From positions 265,968 through 329,967 of the forward strand of contig SCKN01000003.1 in assembly GCA_004124385.1 (NCBI GenBank): 64,000 nt of DNA, read 5' to 3'. How positions within the stretch are numbered: the stretch's first letter is position 1; every line of letters starts with the position of its first letter. A model generated the notes under the pieces. That model was not told the DNA's origin. It did no database searches and was given only the letters and a program-made list of their open reading frames with translations. The position numbers and the translations under genes were made by a program. The stretch is from Fidelibacterota bacterium (GTDB taxonomy: Bacteria > Fidelibacterota > Marinisomatia > Marinisomatales > TCS55). Shown piece after piece: positions 27,706 through 35,656 of this stretch.

Positions 27706-29034
27706 ATGAATAAATCCTATTTTATTGAAACATTTGGCTGCCAAATGAATGTTGCCGATTCTGAATTGGTAGAAGGATTGCTGCAAAAAGAAGGTTATAA
27801 GCCCGCGGATAATATTAATAGTGCTGATGCAATTTTTGTTAATACATGTGCTATTAGAGAGCACGCCGAAGAGAAAGTGCATTCGCAATTGGGCAGATAT
27901 AATCTCATTAAAAAACAAAAGCCAGATATTATCATTGGAGTGTTGGGATGTATGGCTCAAAATTTGAAAGACAGTATTCTGGAAAGTCGACCCTATGTCG
28001 ATATTGTGTTAGGTCCGGATTCCTATCGAAAACTACCAGAGATTTTAAATCGGAAAGCCAATAATGCAAAAAGCATTGTTGATACGAAACTGTCCCGATA
28101 TGAAGTATATGATGATCTTTTCCCAAGCCGAAATGAAGGAATAAATGCTTGGATTTCAATTATGCGTGGTTGTGATAAGTTCTGCACATTTTGTATTGTT
28201 CCCTTCACTCGGGGTCGTGAGCGAAGCAGAAGCATCGCCAGTATTGTTGCTGAAGCGGAACAAGCCGTCAGAGATGGATTTGTTGAAATTACCATGCTGG
28301 GTCAGAATGTGAATTCGTACAAACATGAGCAAGAAGGTTTTCCTGAATTGCTGGAAGCTGTGGCAAGCATAAGTGGGCTAAAAAGAATTCGTTATACATC
28401 GCCTCACCCACAGGATATAAATACCGAATTATTGGAGGTCATGGCTGCACATGATACTATTTGCAACTATATCCATTTACCATTGCAAGCCGGTAGCAAT
28501 CGTATTTTGAAACGAATGAATCGTACATATACGAAAGAGCATTTTTTAGGATTAGCGGATCATATTCGTGATAGTCTGCCTAATGTCGGCATTAGTACAG
28601 ATATTATTGTTGGCTTCCCGGGAGAAACAAATGCCGAATTTGAAGAAACGCTTGATGTGATGGAAAAAATAAAATTTGATTCAGCGTTCACGTTTAAATA
28701 CTCATCGCGCCCTGGAACCAAAGCAGCTGGATACAGTAATCATTTATCAGAAGAAGAAAAAAAGGAAAGATTACAGCGTGTTATAGAATTACAGAAAAAC
28801 CATACGCTGGATAGAAATTTGAACACTGTCGGTAATGTTGAAACAGTCCTTATTGAAAAGGAAAGCAAAAAATCCACACAACATTGGGCAGGACGTACAG
28901 ATTCAAATAAATGGGTAATTTTTGAGAAACATAATTCAAAAATAAAAGACTTCGTTCCAGTATTGATTACAGCAGCAAAAGGCGTTAGTTTACATGGAGA
29001 TTTGATATACAAAGAAGAAGCGCACGTCATATGA
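27706..29034 (+). CDS. miaB: MiaB, tRNA-2-methylthio-N6-dimethylallyladenosine synthase
   Basis: 442 aa radical-SAM methylthiotransferase modifying A37 of tRNAs that read U-starting codons. It has two cluster sites: the N-terminal UPF0004 domain with Cys12, Cys48 and Cys82, and the radical-SAM CxxxCxxC at Cys156-160-163 (GCDKFCTFCIVPFTRG). The C-terminal TRAM domain (about 378-440) is present. IVPFTRGRERSR and LGQNVNSY favour MiaB over MtaB and RimO. The stop overlaps the next gene as ATGA. Confidence 0.95.
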   Translation: MNKSYFIETFGCQMNVADSELVEGLLQKEGYKPADNINSADAIFVNTCAIREHAEEKVHSQLGRYNLIKKQKPDIIIGVLGCMAQNLKDSILESRPYVDIVLGPDSYRKLPEILNRKANNAKSIVDTKLSRYEVYDDLFPSRNEGINAWISIMRGCDKFCTFCIVPFTRGRERSRSIASIVAEAEQAVRDGFVEITMLGQNVNSYKHEQEGFPELLEAVASISGLKRIRYTSPHPQDINTELLEVMAAHDTICNYIHLPLQAGSNRILKRMNRTYTKEHFLGLADHIRDSLPNVGISTDIIVGFPGETNAEFEETLDVMEKIKFDSAFTFKYSSRPGTKAAGYSNHLSEEEKKERLQRVIELQKNHTLDRNLNTVGNVETVLIEKESKKSTQHWAGRTDSNKWVIFEKHNSKIKDFVPVLITAAKGVSLHGDLIYKEEAHVI

Positions 29035-29348
29035 AACTTGTAAAAATATTTTTAATACTGGTGTCCATCGTCCTAGCTCTGCTTTTCTTAATGCAGAATA
29101 CAGATAATGTTAACATTAATCTTATTTTCGTTCAATACGAAGATGTGGAAGTTGCTTTAGTCATCCTTGGAGCTCTTTCTGTGGGATTATTTATAGGCTT
29201 CAGTACTGCAGTAGCTTTTATACTTTCTGGAAAATCGGAATTACGTTCGCTACGGACCAAAAACCGCAGATTATCTGACGAATTAAATGATCTGCGAAAT
29301 GTAGCAATTGATGAAGGGATTTATGATCTGGATGACGGAGACGAATAG
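29031..29348 (+). CDS. lapA: LapA-domain membrane protein
   Basis: 105 aa with two membrane helices (about 4-21 and 41-65), the NTDNVNINLIF turn typical of the LapA/DUF1049 domain, and a cytoplasmic coiled-coil tail (SELRSLRTKNRRLSDELNDLRN). In E. coli LapA sits next to LapB and helps control lipopolysaccharide synthesis. The same lapA-lapB order occurs here (2-nt gap), which supports the assignment. ATGA overlap with miaB. Confidence 0.8.
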   Translation: MKLVKIFLILVSIVLALLFLMQNTDNVNINLIFVQYEDVEVALVILGALSVGLFIGFSTAVAFILSGKSELRSLRTKNRRLSDELNDLRNVAIDEGIYDLDDGDE

Positions 29349-29350
29349 CT

Positions 29351-30403
29351 TTGAATACAACGTTTTTGATCGCTGTCATTGTACTGATAGCCACTGGAAT
29401 AGCCGCTGCTCTATTCTATAGGCCTAACCCCCCCCGCCGCTTCGAATCTCTATATACAGATGCCTTGAACGCCATTGTCCGTGGTGATTCTAAAACCGCT
29501 TTAAAATATCTTCGCGAAGTTGTAAAGAATGATACAAATCATATAGATGCATATTTGCAGATGGGAGAAATTTTACGTGGAGAAGGAAATCCTCATCAAG
29601 CTATCAAAATCCACCAATCTTTAACTGTAAGACCCAATTTAGATGATCCTATAAAAATTGATATTCATCGTTCTCTGGCATTGGATTATTTAAGCGTAAA
29701 TAATTTAATCAAATCGAAACAAGAAGCTGAGTTTATTCTCAAGTTGGAAAAAAAGAATACATGGGCATTGGAATTTTTATTGGAAATAGCCGAACGTGAA
29801 CGTAATTGGATAAAAGCGGCTAAACTAGCGAAAGACATTCAAAAAATAACCCAGCAAAAAGACCCGGAAAAGCTTGCACAGTTTCAAGTATATGAAGGGT
29901 TGGATAAGGGTAGCAAAGAGGATAGAGAGGGAGCAAAAAAATGCTTCGAAAGAGCATTGGAAATTGATTCCAACTACGGTCAGGCGCACCGCCGGCTTGG
30001 AGATTATTACGCAGAAGACAGGGATTTGATAAACGCTATCAATCATTGGGAACAATTTGCTTTAATGGATCCGGGAAATGCAGGAAATATTTTTTCAAAA
30101 ATAGAAACAGCCCTTTATGATCTTGGCAGGTATAGTGAAGTTGAGAAATTTTATAAACGAATGCTTGAAAAGAATCCGGGTAATATCGATGCATTGGCTC
30201 ATATGGCCAATGTATTGGAAGAAAAAGGTGAACACCAAGAAGCGTTGGATTTAGTGGATTCTGCCATGGCAAAATTTGATACATCTATTCAGGCTCACTT
30301 AATGAGATTAAAATTGAGTTTAACGACTGTACCTCCTCATGAATTATCTCAACAAATAGATAAAATCATGGAGCTTGTTACCGGTAAAAAGGAAAAAATT
30401 TGA
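29351..30403 (+). CDS. lapB: LapB-like membrane-anchored TPR protein
   Basis: 350 aa, TTG start 2 nt after lapA. One N-terminal membrane helix (about 3-21) is followed by at least seven TPR-like helix pairs (from FESLYTDALNAIVRGDSKTALKYLREVVK onward). This matches LapB/YciM, the E. coli adaptor that presents LpxC to FtsH and scaffolds lipopolysaccharide enzymes. Unlike E. coli LapB, no C-terminal rubredoxin-like CxxC zinc motif is visible; the protein ends LMRLKLSLTTVPPHELSQ...VTGKKEKI. The role as a lipopolysaccharide regulator is inferred from neighbours and may differ without the zinc domain. Confidence 0.72.
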   Translation: MNTTFLIAVIVLIATGIAAALFYRPNPPRRFESLYTDALNAIVRGDSKTALKYLREVVKNDTNHIDAYLQMGEILRGEGNPHQAIKIHQSLTVRPNLDDPIKIDIHRSLALDYLSVNNLIKSKQEAEFILKLEKKNTWALEFLLEIAERERNWIKAAKLAKDIQKITQQKDPEKLAQFQVYEGLDKGSKEDREGAKKCFERALEIDSNYGQAHRRLGDYYAEDRDLINAINHWEQFALMDPGNAGNIFSKIETALYDLGRYSEVEKFYKRMLEKNPGNIDALAHMANVLEEKGEHQEALDLVDSAMAKFDTSIQAHLMRLKLSLTTVPPHELSQQIDKIMELVTGKKEKI

Positions 30404-31212
30404 AATTGAAATTTTGGAAAATTTTACCCATTTTCATCATTTCCTTTCTTTCAGCACAATCTTTTAAACAATATTTCCAATTAATTGAAGAAGGGCGGAT
30501 TCAGGAAGTCCAAGATCAGTTACCGGAGCTTCGCTCAAAATATCCTTATAATCCCGACATCGCATTTTTACAGATATTAATGAATATTGATGGAGATGCA
30601 TCCATTGTTGAATTCAGACAATTTATAGAAAAATTTCCTGATAGTGAGTATACAGATGATGCTGAAATGAAAATTGGAGAATATATGTATGCGCGTGGAT
30701 TGTATAGTCAAGCCACCCAACAATTAAAGAAAATTCCTTTAAATTATAAAAACAGTAATCATTTACAACGTTCGGTAGACTTGCTTGTTTCAAGTTTCAA
30801 AGCAACCGGTGAAATAGATAGCGCAAAATATTATGTGTCTAGAATAAAATCACAAAATTCAGAATTACGAGTAGATCATTATGGATTAGATTTAAAACTC
30901 CCCAAGTTTAGTCTGAAAAAACTAATTGGAATAGATGAAGGAAAAACGAAAGCGTCACTTAGAAAAAATGTTCCCCAACCGTGGATTGTTCAATTAGGAG
31001 CATTTAGAAAATATGATAATGCTAAACGATTGAAGAATATGATCAAAAGCGCAGGTTATCCCATCAAAATAGTCGAGGTTATGTCCAATGGAAAGCGTCT
31101 TCATGCTGTACGGGTAGTGAGATTTAAAACGACTGAAGAAGCGAATAAGGTGGGAAGAAATATAAAAGCACAGTATGGTGTAAATTATAGGGTCTTAAAA
31201 AGACCAAAATGA
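30400..31212 (+). CDS. Secreted TPR-like/SPOR-domain protein
   Basis: 270 aa with signal peptide (MKLKFWKILPIFIISFLSAQ). Residues about 22-150 form TPR-like helices, as in YbgF/CpoB-type proteins (DGDASIVEFRQFIEKFPDSEYTDDAEMKIGEYMYARGLYSQA). The C-terminal 75 residues are a SPOR domain (PWIVQLGAFRKYDNAKRLKNMIKSAGYPIKIVEV...HAVRVVRFKTTEEANKV), which binds glycan strands stripped of stem peptides at septa. The TTG start has AAGGA upstream and overlaps the lapB-like stop. It is probably a periplasmic division-site or envelope-scaffold protein. Confidence 0.8.
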   Translation: MKLKFWKILPIFIISFLSAQSFKQYFQLIEEGRIQEVQDQLPELRSKYPYNPDIAFLQILMNIDGDASIVEFRQFIEKFPDSEYTDDAEMKIGEYMYARGLYSQATQQLKKIPLNYKNSNHLQRSVDLLVSSFKATGEIDSAKYYVSRIKSQNSELRVDHYGLDLKLPKFSLKKLIGIDEGKTKASLRKNVPQPWIVQLGAFRKYDNAKRLKNMIKSAGYPIKIVEVMSNGKRLHAVRVVRFKTTEEANKVGRNIKAQYGVNYRVLKRPK

Positions 31213-31216
31213 TTTT

Positions 31217-31309
31217 GGGAATGATTGCAAGGCTGGTGCCGGCCGCGGTCTTCAAAACCGACGGGATTTACACAATAAATCCGGTGAGTTCGATTCTCAC
31301 GCGTTCCCG
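31217..31309 (+). tRNA. selC: tRNA-Sec (anticodon UCA)
   Basis: 93-nt gene with the features of bacterial selenocysteine tRNA. The anticodon loop CTTCAAA is closed by CGGT/ACCG, with UCA at 31252-31254. There is a GGC-TGGT-GCC D-arm core, a long variable arm with stem GGATTT/AAATCC and 7-nt loop, and a T-arm GTGAG-TTCGATT-CTCAC. The acceptor GGGAATG(A)/(G)CGTTCCC can form 8 pairs with one G-U and one terminal mismatch. The discriminator is G and CCA is not encoded. It lies 4 nt after the SPOR-protein stop, same strand. No selenoprotein with in-frame TGA was found in this window. Confidence 0.85.
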
Positions 31310-31315
31310 CGATAA

Positions 31316-31350
31316 GGAATTCCCTGCTTGCTGGCAGGCAGGGTTTCCTA
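31316..31350. repeat. GC-rich palindromic repeat after tRNA-Sec
   Basis: Core at 31322-31343 reads CCCTGCTTGCT then GGCAGGCAGGG and folds into an almost perfect 11-bp hairpin (one G-T pair in the stem, a T-G pair at the tip). It is extended by GGAA/TTCC on the flanks. It belongs to the same CCTGCYTRCYGGCRGGCAGG-like family as the core at 50887-50906. It contrasts sharply with the AT-rich surroundings and could double as a hairpin terminator for the tRNA. Confidence 0.65.
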
Positions 31351-31449
31351 GGATAAAATTCCCGACCTTCACTAAAGTTTTTACTGAAAGAGGTTATATA
31401 TTGAACAATCGAATGTGTCAATTATGAAATATTTTATAAGATACTCTTT

Positions 31450-32562
31450 ATGAAAATCGAAACATTTATACTGGAAAGAGAACAATCTCTCTGGGAAAAT
31501 GAAGTTAAATATAATTTATCTGAAAGTGGTGTACATCCTGGTTCGATAAACAATCATTTTTCAACACAAGATATTGATGATATCTTAAATACTGAACTCA
31601 CATATGGCTTCACACAGGGATCACCAGAATTAAGACAGAATATCAGTCAAATTTATTCAAATATTAAACCAGATAATATTCTGGTGACTAACGGATCAGC
31701 TGAAGCCAATTTTATCTCTATACTGACGCATTTATCAGCTGGAGATGAATTAATATATATGATTCCCAATTACTTGCAAATCCAAGGGATTGCCCGGGCC
31801 ATTGGTGTAGATGTAAAGCCAATTTGGCTGAAAGAAAAATTGAATTGGAAATTTGATCTAAATGAATTGGAATCCCTGATCACTAATAAAACAAAAATGA
31901 TTGCTGTTTGTCATCCCAATAATCCAACGGGATCCGTATTGCCGGATGAACAAATCAATGCCATTATTTCAATTGCAGAAAAAAATGGTATAATTGTTTT
32001 AGCCGATGAAGTTTATCGTGGTGCCGAACTTAATGGGGTAGAATGTTCCAGCTTTATTGAAACGGAATATGAAAATGTCATTGTTAATAGCGGTTTATCC
32101 AAAGCATACGGATTTCCTGGTTTACGAATAGGTTGGACGGTTGGAAATTCATCATATATTCATCGAGCATGGTCAACAAAAGATTATACATCCATAGCGC
32201 CAGGAAGGTTAAGTGACGTCATGGCAACAAAAATTTTAAATTATGATTTCAGGCAAAATATGTTAGCTCGAACTCGATCTGTATTAAGACAAAATCTTGA
32301 TATAATGCAGGATTGGGTAGCCACATATAATGGACAGTTCAATTTCATCCTCCCACAAGCCGGAGCCATGGCGTTTATGAAATACAGTTTTAATGTGAAC
32401 TCGACTGAACTAGTTGAACGTATTCGTGATGAACAAAGTGTTTTGCTCGTCGCCGGCGATTGGTACGGTATGGATAATTATCTTCGATTTGGTTATGGAA
32501 CAAAACGTAATAGCTTAATTAAAGCATTGGAATTATGTGATAAGGTATTTAAGACATTATGA
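31450..32562 (+). CDS. Class I/II PLP-dependent aminotransferase
   Basis: 370 aa fold-type I aminotransferase. PLP-contact motifs are visible: NGSAEAN (81-87) phosphate loop, HPNNPTG (155-161) with Asn158, DEVY (186-189) and the Schiff-base lysine Lys218 in SGLSKAYGFPGLRIGW. Substrate is unknown; the family includes aspartate-type aminotransferases and the VioD/capreomycidine-synthase branch. It overlaps the next gene by ATGA and begins a three-gene unit with a dehydratase and an ornithine-cyclodeaminase-family reductase. Transamination therefore probably supplies or drains the amino group handled by those two enzymes. Confidence 0.85.
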   Translation: MKIETFILEREQSLWENEVKYNLSESGVHPGSINNHFSTQDIDDILNTELTYGFTQGSPELRQNISQIYSNIKPDNILVTNGSAEANFISILTHLSAGDELIYMIPNYLQIQGIARAIGVDVKPIWLKEKLNWKFDLNELESLITNKTKMIAVCHPNNPTGSVLPDEQINAIISIAEKNGIIVLADEVYRGAELNGVECSSFIETEYENVIVNSGLSKAYGFPGLRIGWTVGNSSYIHRAWSTKDYTSIAPGRLSDVMATKILNYDFRQNMLARTRSVLRQNLDIMQDWVATYNGQFNFILPQAGAMAFMKYSFNVNSTELVERIRDEQSVLLVAGDWYGMDNYLRFGYGTKRNSLIKALELCDKVFKTL

Positions 32563-33512
32563 TTACAGCTGCTGATATAAAAATAACACATGAAAAAATT
32601 GCTCCATATATAAATTATACTCCTGTTCAGCATTCACCATATTTGAGCCAGCTTGCCGATGCAGATGTATATCTTAAACTTGACTGTATCCAAAAAACCG
32701 GTTCATTCAAATTTCGCGGAGCCATGAGTAAATTGATTTCGATTCCTGAATCTGAACGAAAGAGTAATGCTTATGCTGCATCTACAGGAAATCATGGCGC
32801 AGCTGTTTCATTAGGTGCATCCATATTGGGGATGAAATGTAATGTTATTGTTCCTGAAGGAACTTCACCTGCAAAGTTGGAAATGATTAAAATGTATGGA
32901 GGTACAATTGAGTTTTATGGAACAGACTGTCTTGAAGCAGAAGCACATGCTCAAAAATTAGTATTAGAAAATGGCGGGACTTATGTTTCTCCTTATAATG
33001 ACGAAGCTGTAATCCGAGGTCAAGGTACAATGGGTGTTGAACTTTCAGAATCATTAACAAATATAGATGCTGTCTTTGTTGCTGTTGGCGGTGGCGGAAT
33101 GATTGGCGGATTAGGTACGTATTTAAAAACAGTATTTACAAATATTGAAATTGTTGCTGCATCGCCCAAGAATTCGTGTGTTATGTATGAATCATTGCAG
33201 GCTGGAAAAGTATTAGATTTACCATCAGAACCAACGTTGTCAGATGGTACCGCTGGTGGAGTAGAAGAAGATTCAATCACGTTTCCAATTTGCCAAGATG
33301 TTATTGATCGTTTTGTATTATTAACGGAAGATGAAATAGCTGAAGGATTAAAAGTTGGCTTACTGAAACATCATATTATGATGGAAGGTGCTGCGGGAAC
33401 AGCTATTGCTGCTTTCATGAAAGCAAAAGAACATTTTAAAGGTCAAAGAGTTGTTATTGTCATTTGCGGCGCTAATATTAGTCAGGACGTTTTGAAGCAG
33501 ATTATAGTTTGA
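32559..33512 (+). CDS. Serine/threonine-dehydratase-family enzyme (EutB/BhcB-like)
   Basis: 317 aa fold-type II PLP enzyme. The lysine is Lys51 in KTGSFKFRGA, the asparagine loop is STGNHGAAVSLGA, and the phosphate-binding glycine loop is VAVGGGGMIGGLG (about 171-183). It lacks the C-terminal ACT domain of biosynthetic IlvA. Relatives of this size include catabolic threonine dehydratase, serine racemase, beta-hydroxyaspartate dehydratase (BhcB) and hydroxyectoine-utilisation EutB. The reductase-type neighbour downstream favours the last two. Substrate not demonstrated. Confidence 0.8.
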   Translation: MITAADIKITHEKIAPYINYTPVQHSPYLSQLADADVYLKLDCIQKTGSFKFRGAMSKLISIPESERKSNAYAASTGNHGAAVSLGASILGMKCNVIVPEGTSPAKLEMIKMYGGTIEFYGTDCLEAEAHAQKLVLENGGTYVSPYNDEAVIRGQGTMGVELSESLTNIDAVFVAVGGGGMIGGLGTYLKTVFTNIEIVAASPKNSCVMYESLQAGKVLDLPSEPTLSDGTAGGVEEDSITFPICQDVIDRFVLLTEDEIAEGLKVGLLKHHIMMEGAAGTAIAAFMKAKEHFKGQRVVIVICGANISQDVLKQIIV

Positions 33513-34459
33513 AAGTTTATAATCTAACAGAAATTAAAGATGCTCTTATTGGGTTGGATATTATTCCAGAAATTGAAAATGGATTCGTTCAGTATTCCGA
33601 TGGAAATGTGATTGTCCCTCCAGTAGGCGAACTTATTTTCGAAGAACCGCCAGGTGATGTCCATATTAAATATGGTTATATTAAAAATGATGATATTTAT
33701 GTTATTAAAATTGCATCCGGGTTTTTCAAAAATACAGATTTGGGATTGCAATCATCACAGGGAATGATGTTGATGTTTAGCCAGAAATCTGGAAAGCCTG
33801 TTGCCATTTTACATGATGAAGGTTACCTGACAAATATTCGAACAGCGGCAGCAGGTGCAGTGGTAGCAAAATATTTAGCACCCAATAACGTAAACTGCAT
33901 AGGTATAGTCGGAACAGGAACACAGGCTCATTTGCAATTAGAATTTCTGAAAGGTATAATCGATTGTAAGAATGTCATGGTATGGGGTAGGAATAAGGAA
34001 CATTCCTCTCAATATTGTGAGGATTTTCTATCCCAAGGTTATTCAATTACAATAGCAGACTTGAAATCATTATCTCGGTCATGTAATTATATTATAACTA
34101 CGACACCGGCGACTGAACCTTTAATCCAAGCAGATTGGATTCAGCCGGGGACACATATAACTGCCATGGGGTCAGATACTCAAGGTAAACAAGAATTAGA
34201 TAATAAAATTTTAAAACGAGCTGATGTTGTTGTCGCTGATAGTATTTCACAATGTATTGAAAGAGGAGAAATAGCTAAAGCGCTTAATTCAAATGTACTT
34301 GATTTAACTGATATCGTGGAGCTTGGTCATGTTATTTCCGGGAAGGCAGATGGCAGAACAGATGGAAGTCAAATAACAGTTGCAGATCTAACGGGTGTGG
34401 CTGTTCAGGATATCCAGATAACAAAAGCTGTATTTAACTCCTTGGAACGCATAAGCTAG
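33509..34459 (+). CDS. Ornithine cyclodeaminase/mu-crystallin family (EutC/BhcD-like)
   Basis: 316 aa NAD(P)-dependent enzyme. It has LTNIRTAAAGAVVAKYLAP (107-125), Rossmann motif GIVGTGTQAHLQLEFL (132-147) and a C-terminal DGSQITVADLTGVAVQDIQI. These resemble the EutC/BhcD (iminosuccinate reductase) and alanine dehydrogenase branch more than true ornithine cyclodeaminase. The start is TTG inside the preceding stop. If the upstream dehydratase makes iminosuccinate from hydroxyaspartate, this enzyme would reduce it to aspartate; that pairing is established for the beta-hydroxyaspartate cycle and is inferred here. Confidence 0.8.
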   Translation: MKVYNLTEIKDALIGLDIIPEIENGFVQYSDGNVIVPPVGELIFEEPPGDVHIKYGYIKNDDIYVIKIASGFFKNTDLGLQSSQGMMLMFSQKSGKPVAILHDEGYLTNIRTAAAGAVVAKYLAPNNVNCIGIVGTGTQAHLQLEFLKGIIDCKNVMVWGRNKEHSSQYCEDFLSQGYSITIADLKSLSRSCNYIITTTPATEPLIQADWIQPGTHITAMGSDTQGKQELDNKILKRADVVVADSISQCIERGEIAKALNSNVLDLTDIVELGHVISGKADGRTDGSQITVADLTGVAVQDIQITKAVFNSLERIS

Positions 34460-34477
34460 TTATATTATTATAAGTAT

Positions 34478-34627
34478 ATGACAAACGAAAACAAACACCC
34501 TAGAAAAAGTAAGATGGAACTTTGGTTGGATGATCATAATCATGAAATGGAATTTGTTAGGACACTTGTGGCTTTAATGGTATTAGCATTACAAATTGTG
34601 ATACTTATCAAGATATTTAATGGATAA
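34478..34627 (+). CDS. Small bitopic membrane protein
   Basis: 49 aa reading frame (MTNENKHPRKSKMELWLDDHNHEMEF...) with a charged N-terminal half and one C-terminal membrane helix (about residues 27-46, VRTLVALMVLALQIVILIKI). Lies between the ornithine-cyclodeaminase-family gene and another small membrane protein, all in the same direction. No family recognised. The clean split into soluble and membrane halves suggests it is real. Confidence 0.5.
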   Translation: MTNENKHPRKSKMELWLDDHNHEMEFVRTLVALMVLALQIVILIKIFNG

Positions 34628-34653
34628 GATTTTTAAAGTACAAACTTATAAGT

Positions 34654-34860
34654 ATGAATATGTTTAATCTTGATTGGCGCATCAAATTATTTATTGGTAT
34701 CGGAATGCTAATAGGTTCCATTGTTGAATTTTATTGGGGATATCAATTAAAAATAGCTTCTGAACCTTTTAGTCATATTTGGGTTTTGGCATTGGGTTTT
34801 GCCTGGGTAGGAAGCGATCAAATCCAAAAAGCTTTAGAAAAAAGGTCCAAAGACTCTTAA
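34654..34860 (+). CDS. Small two-span membrane protein
   Basis: 68 aa with two hydrophobic helices (about 10-28 and 41-56) and a basic C-terminal tail (LEKRSKDS). The second span contains FSHIWVLALGFAWVGSDQIQ. I do not recognise a family. It lies 26 nt after the preceding 49-aa frame and 49 nt before the YwaF-like gene, probably in one transcript. Confidence 0.6.
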   Translation: MNMFNLDWRIKLFIGIGMLIGSIVEFYWGYQLKIASEPFSHIWVLALGFAWVGSDQIQKALEKRSKDS

Positions 34861-34909
34861 TAACTACTATCTTTCTATTCTTACCAACCAACATTAGTTA
34901 CTAATCCCT

Positions 34910-35656
34910 ATGCGGGAAGCTGTCTTTTCATATCTGAATACGTTTGATCCTTTCCAAATGTTTGGTTTAGAGCATATTCTAGGAATTATTATTGCGCTGA
35001 TTGTAATAATTGCACTTCCGGTTTATGCCAAACGACATCTGAATAAACAGATGCAATATAAAATAGGCATGTTGATAGGCTGGCTTGTCTTTGGAAACTA
35101 TATCATTTGGGTTGGACTGGAAATCATTGCAGGTACATTTGATTATAAAGTGCATTTGCCTGTACATTTATGTCGCTTTGCAAACATAATGATTCCATTA
35201 GTTATGGTTTGGCGCAGTTACCTTGCTTATGAAATCCTATTTTTCTGGGGATTTTCAGGTATGCTTCAAGCGTCAATCACTCCTGATATTGTAGCAGGAT
35301 TTCCTCACTTCCATTATTTTAGATTTTGGCTTGGACACCATGGACTGATTCTAGCATTAGTTTACGCTACTGTTGTTTATGATATTCGGCCCTCATTCAA
35401 AAGTTTGAAAAAATCATTTATTGCTTTAAATATTTTTCTGGGGTTTGCTACGATTGTGAATATTTTAATGGATGCAAATTATTTTTGGATTTGCGGTAAA
35501 CCTGTTAACCAATTTGGAGAACATATCCCAACTCTATTAGATTATCTTGGTCCTTGGCCATGGTATATAATAAGTGCTGAATTTGTAGCATTAGCTCATT
35601 TTTTATTAGCTTACAGCCCATTTTATTTTATGAATAAACGAAGAGTAAAACGATGA
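34910..35656 (+). CDS. YwaF/TMEM164-like integral membrane protein
   Basis: 248 aa with about seven membrane spans. FGLEHILGI near the N-terminus, KVHLPVHLCRFANIMIPLVMVW, SGMLQASITPDI, HFHYFRFWLGHHGLILALVYA and the C-terminal TLLDYLGPWPWYI are the conserved blocks of the TIGR02206/YwaF family, related to eukaryotic TMEM164. Several His and Arg residues lie within membrane segments, consistent with an enzyme acting on lipids; TMEM164 is reported to act in acyl transfer to ether lipids. The bacterial role is not known to me. Overlaps the oligopeptidase gene by 4 nt. Confidence 0.8.
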   Translation: MREAVFSYLNTFDPFQMFGLEHILGIIIALIVIIALPVYAKRHLNKQMQYKIGMLIGWLVFGNYIIWVGLEIIAGTFDYKVHLPVHLCRFANIMIPLVMVWRSYLAYEILFFWGFSGMLQASITPDIVAGFPHFHYFRFWLGHHGLILALVYATVVYDIRPSFKSLKKSFIALNIFLGFATIVNILMDANYFWICGKPVNQFGEHIPTLLDYLGPWPWYIISAEFVALAHFLLAYSPFYFMNKRRVKR

